DNA of 64,000 nucleotides. Source: Luteimonas galliterrae (lineage in GTDB: Bacteria > Pseudomonadota > Gammaproteobacteria > Xanthomonadales > Xanthomonadaceae). The stretch is from positions 2,170,001 through 2,234,000 of the forward strand of contig NZ_JAMBEP010000001.1 in assembly GCF_023374055.1 (NCBI RefSeq). The letters run 5' to 3'. The notes beneath the pieces were generated by a model. The model was not told the origin of the DNA, searched no databases, and saw only the letters and a program-made list of their open reading frames with translations. The position numbers were made by a program, and so were the translations under genes. Below are positions 30,016 to 38,403 of this stretch, one piece after another (position 1 is the first letter of the stretch; every line of letters begins with the position of its first letter).

Positions 30016-30639
30016 TTACGGCATCGAGGCGGTGTAGGTCACGCGGCTGCCGTTGGCGTTGGTGCCGCCGTAGATGCCCGGCGCGACGACGTTGTCGTTC
30101 TCGTAGGAGAAGGTCCAAACGGCATCGCGATTGACCAGCTTGCCGCTGACCGGATTGAGCGTCACGGTGGTCGTAGCGCCATCGGCCAAGGTCGGGTGCG
30201 GCAATGCGACGGTCGAGGTCAAGGTGGCGACCGCAGCGGTGATCTGGCTGTAGGAGATCGTGTCGCCGGCGCCGTTGTTGAGCGGGCCCGTGGTCGTGGA
30301 GGTGAAGGTGATGTTGCCGTTGTTGCCGATGACGCGAGCGGTCACCGAACCGTTGTCCAGGTCGCCCGAGGGCGTCGTAGCGGCGACGGCCGTACCGTTG
30401 CCCACGTTGCCGGCGGCGACGTTGAAGGCGATCTGTTCGATATTGCCGCCCGAGGCCATCGACAAGCCGTCGCCCACGCGCAGGTACAGGATCTTGGGAA
30501 TAGTCACCTGGAAGTCCAGGTGCGCTCGGGCGGTAATCGGCGAAGTGCTGCCGGTGGTGAACTGCGAATCGGCGTTGGCCATCATCGGAACGGCAGCCAG
30601 CAAAGCAGCGGCCAGCAAGGTCTTGGTCATGGTGCGCAT
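30016..30639 (-). CDS. Pilin-like secreted protein, probable major subunit
   Basis: A 207-residue Thr/Gly/Asn/Ala-rich secreted protein. The signal peptide is MTKTLLAAALLAAVPMMANA after three extra residues. The mature part begins DSQFTTGSTSPITARAHLDFQVTIP and then YLRVGDG. Later blocks NGAGDTISYSQI and the closing VAPGIYGGTNANGSRVTYTASMP parallel those of the second pilin-like protein. No Cys. The composition and the single-domain beta structure resemble fimbrial subunits. It is the promoter-proximal gene of the operon, as usual for a major subunit. RBS GGGGAG lies about ten bases before the ATG. Confidence 0.75.
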   Translation of the reverse strand: MRTMTKTLLAAALLAAVPMMANADSQFTTGSTSPITARAHLDFQVTIPKILYLRVGDGLSMASGGNIEQIAFNVAAGNVGNGTAVAATTPSGDLDNGSVTARVIGNNGNITFTSTTTGPLNNGAGDTISYSQITAAVATLTSTVALPHPTLADGATTTVTLNPVSGKLVNRDAVWTFSYENDNVVAPGIYGGTNANGSRVTYTASMP

Positions 30640-30710
30640 AGCGATAAAGACTCCCCAGTCATTTATAGGTAATGGGCCGAGAAGTGATTCCCCTGCCTCG
30701 CGGGGGATAC

Positions 30711-30727
30711 AGCAGAAACCGTGCCAA
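30711..30727 (-). promoter_or_regulatory. Candidate sigma-54 (RpoN) promoter of the fibre operon
   Basis: Read on the minus strand: TTGGCACGGTTTCTGCT. It matches the TGGCACG-N4-TTGCT consensus with one change, and the diagnostic GG and GC are exactly ten bases apart. It lies about 70 bases upstream of the first pilin-like gene in a 282-bp gap, so an enhancer-binding activator would be needed. Confidence 0.6.
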
Positions 30728-30921
30728 ACCGCGAATTCCGCCCATTTTTTTCATGACGGCCGTCAAACTTTAATGTTATGGCCGCGTGAAACCGATTACG
30801 TGACCTGAACGGGGTCAATGACTTAGCTCAGAAACGGCAACTTGTGCCTTAGCGCGTCCAATTGCTGCGTCCGGTCCGCCTCCGATAGGGGCCGGGCCCG
30901 TTCAGGAACGGGCGGTGCCGG

Positions 30922-31755
30922 CTAGTCCTGCACGGCATCCCCGCGCGCCAGTTGCCGACAGAATTCGGCGGTGGCTTCGTCCTCCGGGAAAGCGCATTCG
31001 ATCCGCAGCTCTTCAAGAGTCACGTCGCGCGGCGTGCCGAAAGCGGTGATGGTGGAGAAGAAGCGCAGGTCGCGGCCGTTGTGGCGGAAGTGGGTGGTCA
31101 GCAGCGGCGTCGGCGCGGCGGCCACATCGCGGTTGCGCCAGTGCTGCGGGACGTCGGGATAGGCCAACGTTTGCTCCAGCAGATCGCGAACCCCGGCATC
31201 GGTCGGCGTGGCCGCCACCTCGCTGTGCAGGTGGCGCATCAAATCGCCCGCGATCTCTTCCCAGTTCACGATCTTCGAACGCAGATCCGCCGGATCGAAG
31301 ATGTTGTGCAGCATGTTGCTATGCGGGCTCGTCCGCCCATCGAGCACGAAGGCGCTCACGCGCGCCGCGGCGGCGTTGGCGGCGAGCACGTCCCAGTGCC
31401 GGTTGAGCAGGAAGGCCGGATAAGGTTCCTGCTGCGCCAGGATCGAATCGATCGCACGCCTGACCTGCGCCATCATCGGCGTGGCCAGCGCGGTTTCCGG
31501 ATACTTGGGCGCGTAGCCGGCCGCGACCAGCAACGCATTGCGCTCGCGCAACGGCATCGCCAGCGCATCGGCGAGCTTGTCCACCAGTTCGCGACTGGGC
31601 TGCGCTTTGCCCGTCTCCACGAAACTGAGATGCCGTGTCGAAACCCCGGCGTCCAACGCCAGGCTCAGCTGGCTCAACCGGCGCGAAGCGCGCCATTCGC
31701 GCAACAACGCGCCGATCGGCGCGATCCCGGTGACCCGGCGTTCGACGGTATGCAT
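30922..31755 (-). CDS. XRE-family regulator with MmyB-like ligand-binding domain
   Basis: A 277-residue transcription factor. The N-terminal helix-turn-helix (LLREWRASRRLSQLSLALDAGVSTRHLSFVETGKAQPSRELV, about 14-55) is the Cro/CI type with the typical SQLSLALDAGVSTRHLS and ETGKAQPS motifs. It is followed by a MmyB-like PAS-related domain (PAFLLNRHWDVLAANAAAA, about 113-131, to the end). Members bind small hydrophobic ligands. It is divergent from a Tat-type hydrolase gene, and a perfect 29-bp palindrome lies between them, so control of itself and of that gene is likely. Start MHTVERR is taken at 31755. Confidence 0.9.
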   Translation of the reverse strand: MHTVERRVTGIAPIGALLREWRASRRLSQLSLALDAGVSTRHLSFVETGKAQPSRELVDKLADALAMPLRERNALLVAAGYAPKYPETALATPMMAQVRRAIDSILAQQEPYPAFLLNRHWDVLAANAAAARVSAFVLDGRTSPHSNMLHNIFDPADLRSKIVNWEEIAGDLMRHLHSEVAATPTDAGVRDLLEQTLAYPDVPQHWRNRDVAAAPTPLLTTHFRHNGRDLRFFSTITAFGTPRDVTLEELRIECAFPEDEATAEFCRQLARGDAVQD

Positions 31756-31782
31756 GCCGCGAGCATAAGCCACCGCGGCAGC

Positions 31783-31811
31783 GACGCCATGACCTGCGAG
31801 GTCATGGCGTC
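31783..31811. promoter_or_regulatory. Perfect 29-bp palindrome, likely operator of the XRE regulator
   Basis: Thirteen-base arms GACGCCATGACCT and AGGTCATGGCGTC are exact complements around GCG. A further half-like GTCATGACC lies at 31809-31817. The site sits midway between the divergent starts of the XRE regulator (31755) and the hydrolase (31893). Confidence 0.6.
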
Positions 31812-31892
31812 ATGACCCGGCGCGTCATTGAGTCCGTGTCGACCACCGCCCAAGATCTTCGAACCGGGCGCACCGCCCATCGGAGCCGAGAC

Positions 31893-32873
31893 ATGCAACG
31901 CAGAGAATTCATGGGATGGGCGGGCGGTGCGATGGCGATGGCCGCTGCCGGCCTACCCGCTATGGCGCAGGCCGCTTCCGCAGGCGCAGGGGCGGCACCG
32001 GCCGCGACGACCGATGCCGCCGCTTGGAACGCCGCGCGTCGTTTCGCGAAGACCCGCTTCGGCGAAATCGCATACGTCGATCGCGGCAGCGGCCCTGCCG
32101 CGCTGTTTCTGCACGGATTTCCGTTGAACGGCTTCCAATGGCGCGGCGCGTTCGACTGCCTCGCCGGCGATCGCCGTCGCTGCATCGCACCGGATTTCAT
32201 GGGCCTGGGCTACACGAAAGTCGCAGCGGGCCAGAGCCGCGATCCGCAAGCGCAAGTGGACATGCTGCTCGCATTCCTGGACGAGCGCGGCGTGGACGCC
32301 GTGGATCTCGTCGCCAACGATAGCGGCGGCGGCGTCGCCCAGTTGTTCGTCGTGCAGCATCCCCAGCGCGTGCGCAGCTTGTTGCTGACCAATTGCGACA
32401 CCGAACCCGATTGTCCGCCGCCGGCGCTGAAACCGGTGCTGGATTTGTCGCGCGAGGGCAAGTTCGTCGAGCAATGGCTGGCGCCGGATCTGGCCGACAA
32501 GCGACGTGCGCGCTCGGCGCAAGGCCTGGGCGGGGCGACGTTCTCGTTCCGCGTCAGCCCGACCGACGAGGCGGTGGACATGTACCTGGGGCCCTTGGTT
32601 CGCGATCCCGACAACACCCACGCTTACGCTTTGGGATTGGAGCGCAACTTCCTGGCCGGGATCGAACCCAAGCTCAAAGCCAGCCGCGTGCCGACGCGAA
32701 TCGTCTGGGGGATGGCCGACGATATTTTCCTGTCGTCGAGCCCGGATTATCTGGACCGCGCTTTCGGCGCATCGCGCGGCGTGCGCAGGATCGCCGAAGC
32801 CAAGCTGTTCTTCCCCGAAGAGTTCCCGGACCTGATCGCGGAGGAAGCGCGCAAATTGTGGGGCGTAAGCTGA
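31893..32873 (+). CDS. Tat-exported alpha/beta hydrolase (haloalkane-dehalogenase/epoxide-hydrolase-like)
   Basis: A 326-residue alpha/beta-fold hydrolase. The N-terminus MQRREFMGWAGGAMAMAAAG resembles a twin-arginine signal (RREFM) ending near AMAQA. The core shows LFLHGFPLNGFQW with the oxyanion-type HGFP, a nucleophile elbow VANDSGGG with Asp143 in the nucleophile position (as in haloalkane dehalogenases and epoxide hydrolases rather than Ser esterases), and WGMADDIF for the acid region. The catalytic His is less clear near the C-terminus. Substrate unknown. The earlier in-frame ATG at 31812 overlaps the palindrome, so 31893 is preferred. Confidence 0.85.
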   Translation: MQRREFMGWAGGAMAMAAAGLPAMAQAASAGAGAAPAATTDAAAWNAARRFAKTRFGEIAYVDRGSGPAALFLHGFPLNGFQWRGAFDCLAGDRRRCIAPDFMGLGYTKVAAGQSRDPQAQVDMLLAFLDERGVDAVDLVANDSGGGVAQLFVVQHPQRVRSLLLTNCDTEPDCPPPALKPVLDLSREGKFVEQWLAPDLADKRRARSAQGLGGATFSFRVSPTDEAVDMYLGPLVRDPDNTHAYALGLERNFLAGIEPKLKASRVPTRIVWGMADDIFLSSSPDYLDRAFGASRGVRRIAEAKLFFPEEFPDLIAEEARKLWGVS

Positions 32874-33056
32874 TCGCACATCGCCCCAAGAGCCGAGGAT
32901 CCAACGCCTTGGCTTGTCTCCCCTCTTTGAAAAAGGGACCGGGGAAGATTCGCTCTGGCTTTGTAGAGCGGAGCTTGCCCCGCTGCCTTTGCTGGTGGAT
33001 TCTCGCGACCTGCCGGCCTTTCAGGCCGGGGTTTCGTCCGCTAAAATCGCGGCCGA

Positions 33057-33431
33057 GTGACCCTTCGGCAAGCTCAGGGCATGCTTTCTTTTTGTGGGGC
33101 CCAAAAAGAGAAGTCACCAAAGAAAAAGGGCCTTTGGAAGGTATCCCGGCGATGGGGTTACCTCGTGTTCTTGGCCACCGCTCGCCAGCCCTCGGGATTC
33201 CTCCGTCGCTTCGACATTTAGATTCGGGGCGATCGACCCGAACGCCTCCTTAGCGCAACTCCGCAAAAGCCACGTCACCACAATCGCTGCGAATCAAAAT
33301 CTAGTACCTGCGTAAGAAGGTCACCTGCGACGAAAGCAGGTCCGCTGGCGGACTTTCAGGTACGACGCATCGCACCGCAGTTCAGGCCCTTTCTTGGGTT
33401 ACTTTCTTTGGGCCAGCAAAGAAAGTGACCC
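33057..33431 (+). repeat. Hairpin-bounded dispersed element, copy B (375 bp)
   Basis: Same element as copy A in opposite orientation. The left hairpin (GTGAC ... CTTTCTTTTTGTGGGGCC ... GTCAC) carries a short insert with TTCGGCAAGCTCAGGGCATG, also present in copy D. Inner repeats are CCAAAGAAAAAGGGCC (33117-33132) and GGCCCTTTCTTGGG (33385-33398), and the right hairpin runs 33396-33431. Flanks related to the other copies extend from about 32895 to 33650 and fill the whole 789-bp gap between the hydrolase and the DUF418 gene; nothing else is seen there. Confidence 0.85.
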
Positions 33432-33662
33432 GGCGCAGCCGGAAGCTTTTGTCCATGGCGCGAGTGGCAGCGCCACTGGCCAGGGCGCGGGCCTGGACGA
33501 CATGCCGCTCCTGCGGCATGCCCTTCGGGCCATCCGCTGCGCGGATGTTCGCTCCGGCCTCCTGCCTCCGCAGTCCGGCCTTCGCCGGGATGACGACTTG
33601 GGGGCACAAGCAAGATGGGTCCCAGCATTCGCTGGGATGACGGCTTACGGCAAGATATTTGG

Positions 33663-34931
33663 CTATAGGACGGCGTCCGGCGCGCGCACCGCACCGGAAT
33701 TCTGCGTGCGCTGCGCCGGCCCATAACTCAGCCGACGCCACAACGCCTCCATCGGCCCGAACGCGCCGCGCTTGAGCCAAGCCCGGCACAGCAGCGCGAG
33801 CGCCAACCAGACGGCCAGCGCGAACAGCAGACTCACCCCGATGCTGGCCTGCTGAAACATGCCGAAGCCGATGCCGTAAAACAGCATCACGCAAACCACG
33901 CTCTGGCTGAGGTAATGGGTCAGCGCCATCCGACCACTGGCGACGAACAAATTGCCACTGCCGCGCGTCTTGCGCCAATACAAAGCGAACATGGCGGCAT
34001 AGCCCAGGCTTAACAGCGGTATGCCCACCGATCCCAGCGTGATCGACAACAATCCCGTGAGGCTGGCCGGCACCAACGCGTCGTTGCCGCCGATCGCGGC
34101 GAAGGCCAGATTCATCGGCAGGCCGATCGCGAAACCCAACACCAGCCAGCGTTTCAGCATCGGCCGCAGCGCATCGCGCGCGGCCAGCAGTCCGATCTTG
34201 CCGGCCCATGCGCCGAGCAGGAACATGCCGAAGATGCGCAGCAGCTGGAAGCGGTAGATGCGCCTTACCCATGCGAACACGTAGATCAGCGTGTTGGATT
34301 CCAGCACGTCCGGATAGCCGCCGTGCGCATAGTTGTCGATGATCCTCTGCATGCCCGCGGTGGTTTCCGGCGGCGCGATCGGCGCCGCCTGCGCCATTTG
34401 CGCGAACCCAAGATAGGCCGCGTACAACCAGACCGGCGCGGTCAGGAAGAAGATCGCCCAGCCCAGGAGCGCTCGCGCCGACGTCTTGCGGAACAGCAGC
34501 AGCGCGAAACCCATCAAAGCGTAGAAATTCAGGATGTCGCCGAACCAGATGAAGATCGCATGCGCCAGGCCGAACGCCAGCAGCCAGCCCATGCGCCGGC
34601 GGAATACCGCCTTGAAATCGCCGCCGCGCGCCTCGGCGCGCTGCAGCTGCACGGCGAAACCCAAGCCGAACAGGAACGAGAACAACGAATAGAATTTGGC
34701 CTCGATCAGGGCATGCTCGAGATAGTTCAGCACGCCGTCGGCGCCGTTCCACGGCAACGCCGCCTTCGCATCGGGGCCCATGAAGGCGTAACCGCTGAAG
34801 GCCACGATGTTGGCGAGCAGGATGCCGAGCAAGGCGAAGCCACGCAGCGCGTCCAGCCACTCGGAACGTTCGTTGAGACCGGTCGGCGCCAACGCCGCTG
34901 GCGTGGGAAGCGTGTGGGATGGATTGTTCAT
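33663..34931 (-). CDS. DUF418 membrane protein, paralogue 1
   Basis: A 422-residue inner-membrane protein with about ten hydrophobic segments. It starts RSEWLDALRGFALLGILLANIVAFSG, the typical first helix of the DUF418/YeiB family (L-D-x2-R-G-x-A-x2-G-I). The C-terminal DUF418 part carries SGRMALTHYLSQSVVC. The family may be related to acyltransferase-like membrane proteins, but no activity is proven. It lies 40 bp downstream of a second DUF418 gene in the same direction; the pair looks like a duplication with different N-termini. Confidence 0.88.
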   Translation of the reverse strand: MNNPSHTLPTPAALAPTGLNERSEWLDALRGFALLGILLANIVAFSGYAFMGPDAKAALPWNGADGVLNYLEHALIEAKFYSLFSFLFGLGFAVQLQRAEARGGDFKAVFRRRMGWLLAFGLAHAIFIWFGDILNFYALMGFALLLFRKTSARALLGWAIFFLTAPVWLYAAYLGFAQMAQAAPIAPPETTAGMQRIIDNYAHGGYPDVLESNTLIYVFAWVRRIYRFQLLRIFGMFLLGAWAGKIGLLAARDALRPMLKRWLVLGFAIGLPMNLAFAAIGGNDALVPASLTGLLSITLGSVGIPLLSLGYAAMFALYWRKTRGSGNLFVASGRMALTHYLSQSVVCVMLFYGIGFGMFQQASIGVSLLFALAVWLALALLCRAWLKRGAFGPMEALWRRLSYGPAQRTQNSGAVRAPDAVL

Positions 34932-34971
34932 TGATATGTCTCTAATAACGTGAGCGGCGTTAGCGCCGGGA

Positions 34972-36564
34972 CTAGGCGCTTTCGGCGGCGATGGCGGCCG
35001 CGGGCGCGCGATGCCTGAACAGGGGCGGCCAGCGCGCATAAGTCGCTGCGCGCCAGAACCATTCGGCCGGGCCGAAATGGAAACGGGACATCCACCAACG
35101 GCTCGCGAGCACCTGCAGCGCGAAAACGCCGATCACCAGGGCCAGCTGGCCGATCCGGTCCATCCGCAGGCCCAAGCCGTAGCCGTAAAAGACCAGCGTG
35201 CCGACCACCGATTGCGTTAGGTAGTTCGTCAGCGCCATGCGCCCTGCGGGCGCGAGCCAGCGCAGGCGCAGTTTTTCGCGGCTGTGGACGAACAGCACCA
35301 GCGCGCCCAAATAGCCCAGGCTCAACGCCAGGTTGGCGACCGTCATCAGATTGGCAGCCAAGAAGGCTTGATCGCGCTTGGCCGGATCGTCGCCGGTATA
35401 GAACGCCGCGCTGGACAGTGCCAGTGCGATGCCGACCGGAATGCCGAATGCCGCCATGCGACGGAACAAGCCGCGATTCGCCTGCACGTCGCCGATCGCG
35501 CCGGCGCGCACGAACCAGAACCCGATCAGGAACATGCCGACGACCGAGATCAACAGGTAGATTTCGCCGGACGTCAGCATGTCGGCGAGATAGTCCCAAC
35601 GCAGCGCCACGTTCTGCGCATAGCTGCCGCTGGCGTTGATCGAAGCGGCCTGCGCTGCCGCAGCTTCCGCAGCGGCGTAAGCGGCCGATGCGGCGGGCGG
35701 CGCCTGCGCCGGCGTCGAGAGTTGCAGCTTTCCCAGCAGGATCGTCGCGCTGATCGCCAACGGCAGGATCAGGTAGATCGACGCGCCCGCGCGCCACAGC
35801 CGCGACAGGCCGGCCGGACGCAGGGAGAAGCTCGCCGCGCCCAGCAATGCGGAACTGACCATCGCCGCCAGCGGAACGAAGCCGGGGGAAACGATCCAGA
35901 GCACGCCGAAGCCTATTGCGGACAACAACAACGTCCACGACAGCAAGGTCGAGTACGGGAACCGTCGCGCAGTGCCTGCGGCAGCGGACCGCTCGCGCAC
36001 GAACGCGCCCGCGCCGGCGAACATCAGGAACGCGATCATCGCCGTGAACAGCGCGCGGCTGCTGCCCCAGGCCACCTGGGCGGCCAGGAACGCGAGCGAC
36101 GGCAGCAGCAACCACCACCAGCGGCCGCGCAGCACGACCAGCAGCACGCAGGCCCCGATTGCGTAGCTGTGCAGGATGTCGCCGCCCCACACCAACACGC
36201 CATGGGCCAACCCGATCGCCATCAACGCGGCGGTGCGGCGCAGGTAGGGCGCGGCGAAATCGCCGCCCCGCATTTCCGCCCGGCCCAACATGACCGCGAA
36301 ACCCATGCCGAAAAGCATCGCGAACAAGGTCCAGAACTTGCCGTGCATGAACACGTATTCGAACCAGGCGAGCGCATGGTTCAGCCCGCGCAAGCCGGGT
36401 TCGATCATCCGCTCCGGCGCCTGCAGCGGACGCGCGAAGTATTCGACGTTCATCAGGAATACGCCGAAAAGCGCCACGGCGCGCACGATGTCGAGCGTCC
36501 GGATGCGCTCCTGCTCGGCAATGGGCGACAACGCCGATGGCATCGGCGTGGAAGGAAGGTTCAT
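34972..36564 (-). CDS. DUF418 membrane protein, paralogue 2
   Basis: A 530-residue inner-membrane protein of the same family as its downstream neighbour. The first helix is RIRTLDIVRAVALFGVFLMNVEYFA, and the DUF418 C-terminal motif AGRMALTNYLTQSVVGTLVFYGYGLGL is clear. It is longer because of an extra Ala/Ser-rich insert around 290-320 (APPAASAAYAAAEAAAAQAAS) and added membrane segments. Function unknown. It is the first gene of the pair; the 181-bp gap to ung carries no recognisable site. Confidence 0.88.
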   Translation of the reverse strand: MNLPSTPMPSALSPIAEQERIRTLDIVRAVALFGVFLMNVEYFARPLQAPERMIEPGLRGLNHALAWFEYVFMHGKFWTLFAMLFGMGFAVMLGRAEMRGGDFAAPYLRRTAALMAIGLAHGVLVWGGDILHSYAIGACVLLVVLRGRWWWLLLPSLAFLAAQVAWGSSRALFTAMIAFLMFAGAGAFVRERSAAAGTARRFPYSTLLSWTLLLSAIGFGVLWIVSPGFVPLAAMVSSALLGAASFSLRPAGLSRLWRAGASIYLILPLAISATILLGKLQLSTPAQAPPAASAAYAAAEAAAAQAASINASGSYAQNVALRWDYLADMLTSGEIYLLISVVGMFLIGFWFVRAGAIGDVQANRGLFRRMAAFGIPVGIALALSSAAFYTGDDPAKRDQAFLAANLMTVANLALSLGYLGALVLFVHSREKLRLRWLAPAGRMALTNYLTQSVVGTLVFYGYGLGLRMDRIGQLALVIGVFALQVLASRWWMSRFHFGPAEWFWRAATYARWPPLFRHRAPAAAIAAESA

Positions 36565-36745
36565 GGAAGCGGTGCCGCGGGGGGTGCGGAAATCGTGACG
36601 GCGATTCCGGACCGAAGGCAGTCCTGCAAGTCAGCGCCGCAACCTGTCTTTGGTGAGGGCGGGCGCTTTTGCGTACCGTCACCCTATCGAAAGTCAGCGC
36701 CTTGGCGCGACCATCGTCATGGCCTCAGCCGCGTACCCTCCCCTG

Positions 36746-37453
36746 TCAGACGACCGTCAGTTCGGCGCGTGGCGGCAAAGACCAGTCGATCGGCTTCTCG
36801 CCGCGACGCGCAAGGTATTCGTTGGCCGCGGAGAAATGTCCGCTGCCGAGAAATCCGCGGTGCGCGGACAGCGGCGACGGATGCGTGGTTTTGAGCACGC
36901 GATGCCGGCGCGTGTCGATCACCTTGCCCTTGGCCTGCGCATAGCTGCCCCAGAGCATGAACACCAGGCCTTCGCGTTCGCGGTTGAGCGTGTCGACCAC
37001 GTGGTCGGTGAAGCCTTCCCAGCCTTTGCCCTGGTGCGCACCAGCGCGGCCTTCCTCGACCGTCAACACCGCGTTGAGCAGCAGCACGCCGCGTTTCGCC
37101 CACGGCATCAAATAGCCGTGATCCGGCCGTGCGATGCCCAGGTCGCGTTGGATCTCCTTGAACATGTTGTCCAGCGACGGGGGCACCGGCACGCCCGGCA
37201 GCACGGAGAAACACAGGCCGTGCGCCTGGCCGGGACCGTGGTAAGGGTCCTGGCCGAGGATCACCACTTCGACCTTGTCGAACGGCGTGGCGTCGAACGC
37301 CGCGAAGATCTGCGGTCCGGGCGGATAGATGCGCGCGCCGGCCGCCTTGCGCGCGCGCAGGAAATCGGACAGCGCGTGCATGTCGTCGCGCAGCAGGTAG
37401 TCGCCTACCCTTTCCTTCCACGACGGTTCGAGTTTGATGCGGTCTTCCGGCAT
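36746..37453 (-). CDS. ung: Uracil-DNA glycosylase
   Basis: Family 1 UDG that excises uracil from DNA in base-excision repair. At 235 residues it is full length. The water-activating loop GQDPYHGP at 67-74 holds the catalytic Asp69, the pyrimidine pocket CFSV follows, LLLNAVLTV provides the uracil-binding Asn, and [11 protein letters not shown] near residue 190 is the minor-groove intercalation loop with the catalytic His. The start [13 protein letters not shown] is placed at 37453; upstream in-frame codons run into a palindromic repeat. Confidence 0.97.
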   Translation of the reverse strand: MPEDRIKLEPSWKERVGDYLLRDDMHALSDFLRARKAAGARIYPPGPQIFAAFDATPFDKVEVVILGQDPYHGPGQAHGLCFSVLPGVPVPPSLDNMFKEIQRDLGIARPDHGYLMPWAKRGVLLLNAVLTVEEGRAGAHQGKGWEGFTDHVVDTLNREREGLVFMLWGSYAQAKGKVIDTRRHRVLKTTHPSPLSAHRGFLGSGHFSAANEYLARRGEKPIDWSLPPRAELTVV

Positions 37454-37484
37454 GGCGCGCTCGTTCGCTATTTCAAGTTGCTTT

Positions 37485-37552
37485 TCATCCCGAACGCAGT
37501 GAGGGATCTGCGACACGAGAAAGCAGATCCCTCACTGCGTTCGGGATGACGG
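37485..37552. repeat. Intergenic palindrome, family 1, second copy
   Basis: Arms TCATCCCGAACGCAGTGAGG and its reverse complement are separated by about 20 bases. This is the same family as the palindrome at 520-598. It fills most of the gap between ung and the response-regulator gene, whose stop lies at 37561. Confidence 0.85.
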
Positions 37553-37560
37553 AAACATAG

Positions 37561-38403
37561 CTAGGCATCGAGGTTGCGCTGCTCCGGCAGCTTCGCCACG
37601 CGCAGCTGGAAAAGCGTCTTGGTCACCAGCGGACGCTCTTCGATCGGCTTCATCACCAGGTCGTTGGCGCCGGCGCGAAGCAGTTCCGACTGGTTCTTGG
37701 CGTTGGCGTCGCCGGTCATCACCAGCACCGGCAGGCGGCGCTTGCCGTAGCCCAGTTTTTCGCGGATGTGCGCGAGCAGGTCGCCGCCTTCCATCTCGCC
37801 TTTCAGGTAGACGTCGGTCAGCACCAGGTCGAATGCGGGCGAGTCGTCTTCGTCGCGCTGGGTGGCGAGGATTTCCAGCGCCTCCTCGACGCTGATCGCG
37901 TGCGTCACCACGATGCCGCTGTGCTCGAGCATGCGCTTGGTGGCCAGCGCGACCACGCGGCTGTCCTCGACGTAGAGCACGCGCGCGCCAGGGATCGGTT
38001 CGGGCTGCACGTAGCCGCGGATGAAGGCGGCCAGCGCGCTATGGCCCAGCGACTTGTCGAAATAGTCGGTGATGTCTTCGTTGAAGCTGCGCGATTCCAG
38101 ATGTTCCTGCGCGTTGCCTGAGACCACGATCACCGGCACGTACGCCTGCTGTCCGGCGGCGCGCACCGCGCGCGCGACTTCCAAGCCGGTGCCGTCGGGC
38201 AGCACCAGCGCGGTGGTGACCAGATCCACCGGGCCCTCCGCAAGCGCCGCGCGCGCGCCGGCCAGGCCTTCGCAGGCGACCAGCTGCGTGTTGGGCAGTT
38301 CGCGCGACAGCACGTCGCCGATCAGTTTGCGCACCAGCTTGGAGCCGTCGACCACCATCACGCGCGGCGCATCGCTGACCAGGTGGCGGAGATCGCGTGC
38401 CAT
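37561..38403 (-). CDS. Tandem-receiver response regulator (first receiver degenerate)
   Basis: A 280-residue protein made of two CheY-like receiver domains and no output domain. The first (about 13-130) starts RVMVVDGSKLVRKL but has Ala65 (TTALVLPDG) where the phospho-accepting Asp is expected, and DG instead of the acidic pair, so it is probably not phosphorylated. The second (about 140-265) keeps Glu146-Asp147, acceptor Asp197 (LTDVYL) and Lys in VMKPIEE. Its start overlaps the ftsX stop by one base (TGATG), so it is co-translated with ftsEX. No kinase is in the window. Role inferred to be signalling, possibly linked to division. Confidence 0.88.
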   Translation of the reverse strand: MARDLRHLVSDAPRVMVVDGSKLVRKLIGDVLSRELPNTQLVACEGLAGARAALAEGPVDLVTTALVLPDGTGLEVARAVRAAGQQAYVPVIVVSGNAQEHLESRSFNEDITDYFDKSLGHSALAAFIRGYVQPEPIPGARVLYVEDSRVVALATKRMLEHSGIVVTHAISVEEALEILATQRDEDDSPAFDLVLTDVYLKGEMEGGDLLAHIREKLGYGKRRLPVLVMTGDANAKNQSELLRAGANDLVMKPIEERPLVTKTLFQLRVAKLPEQRNLDA

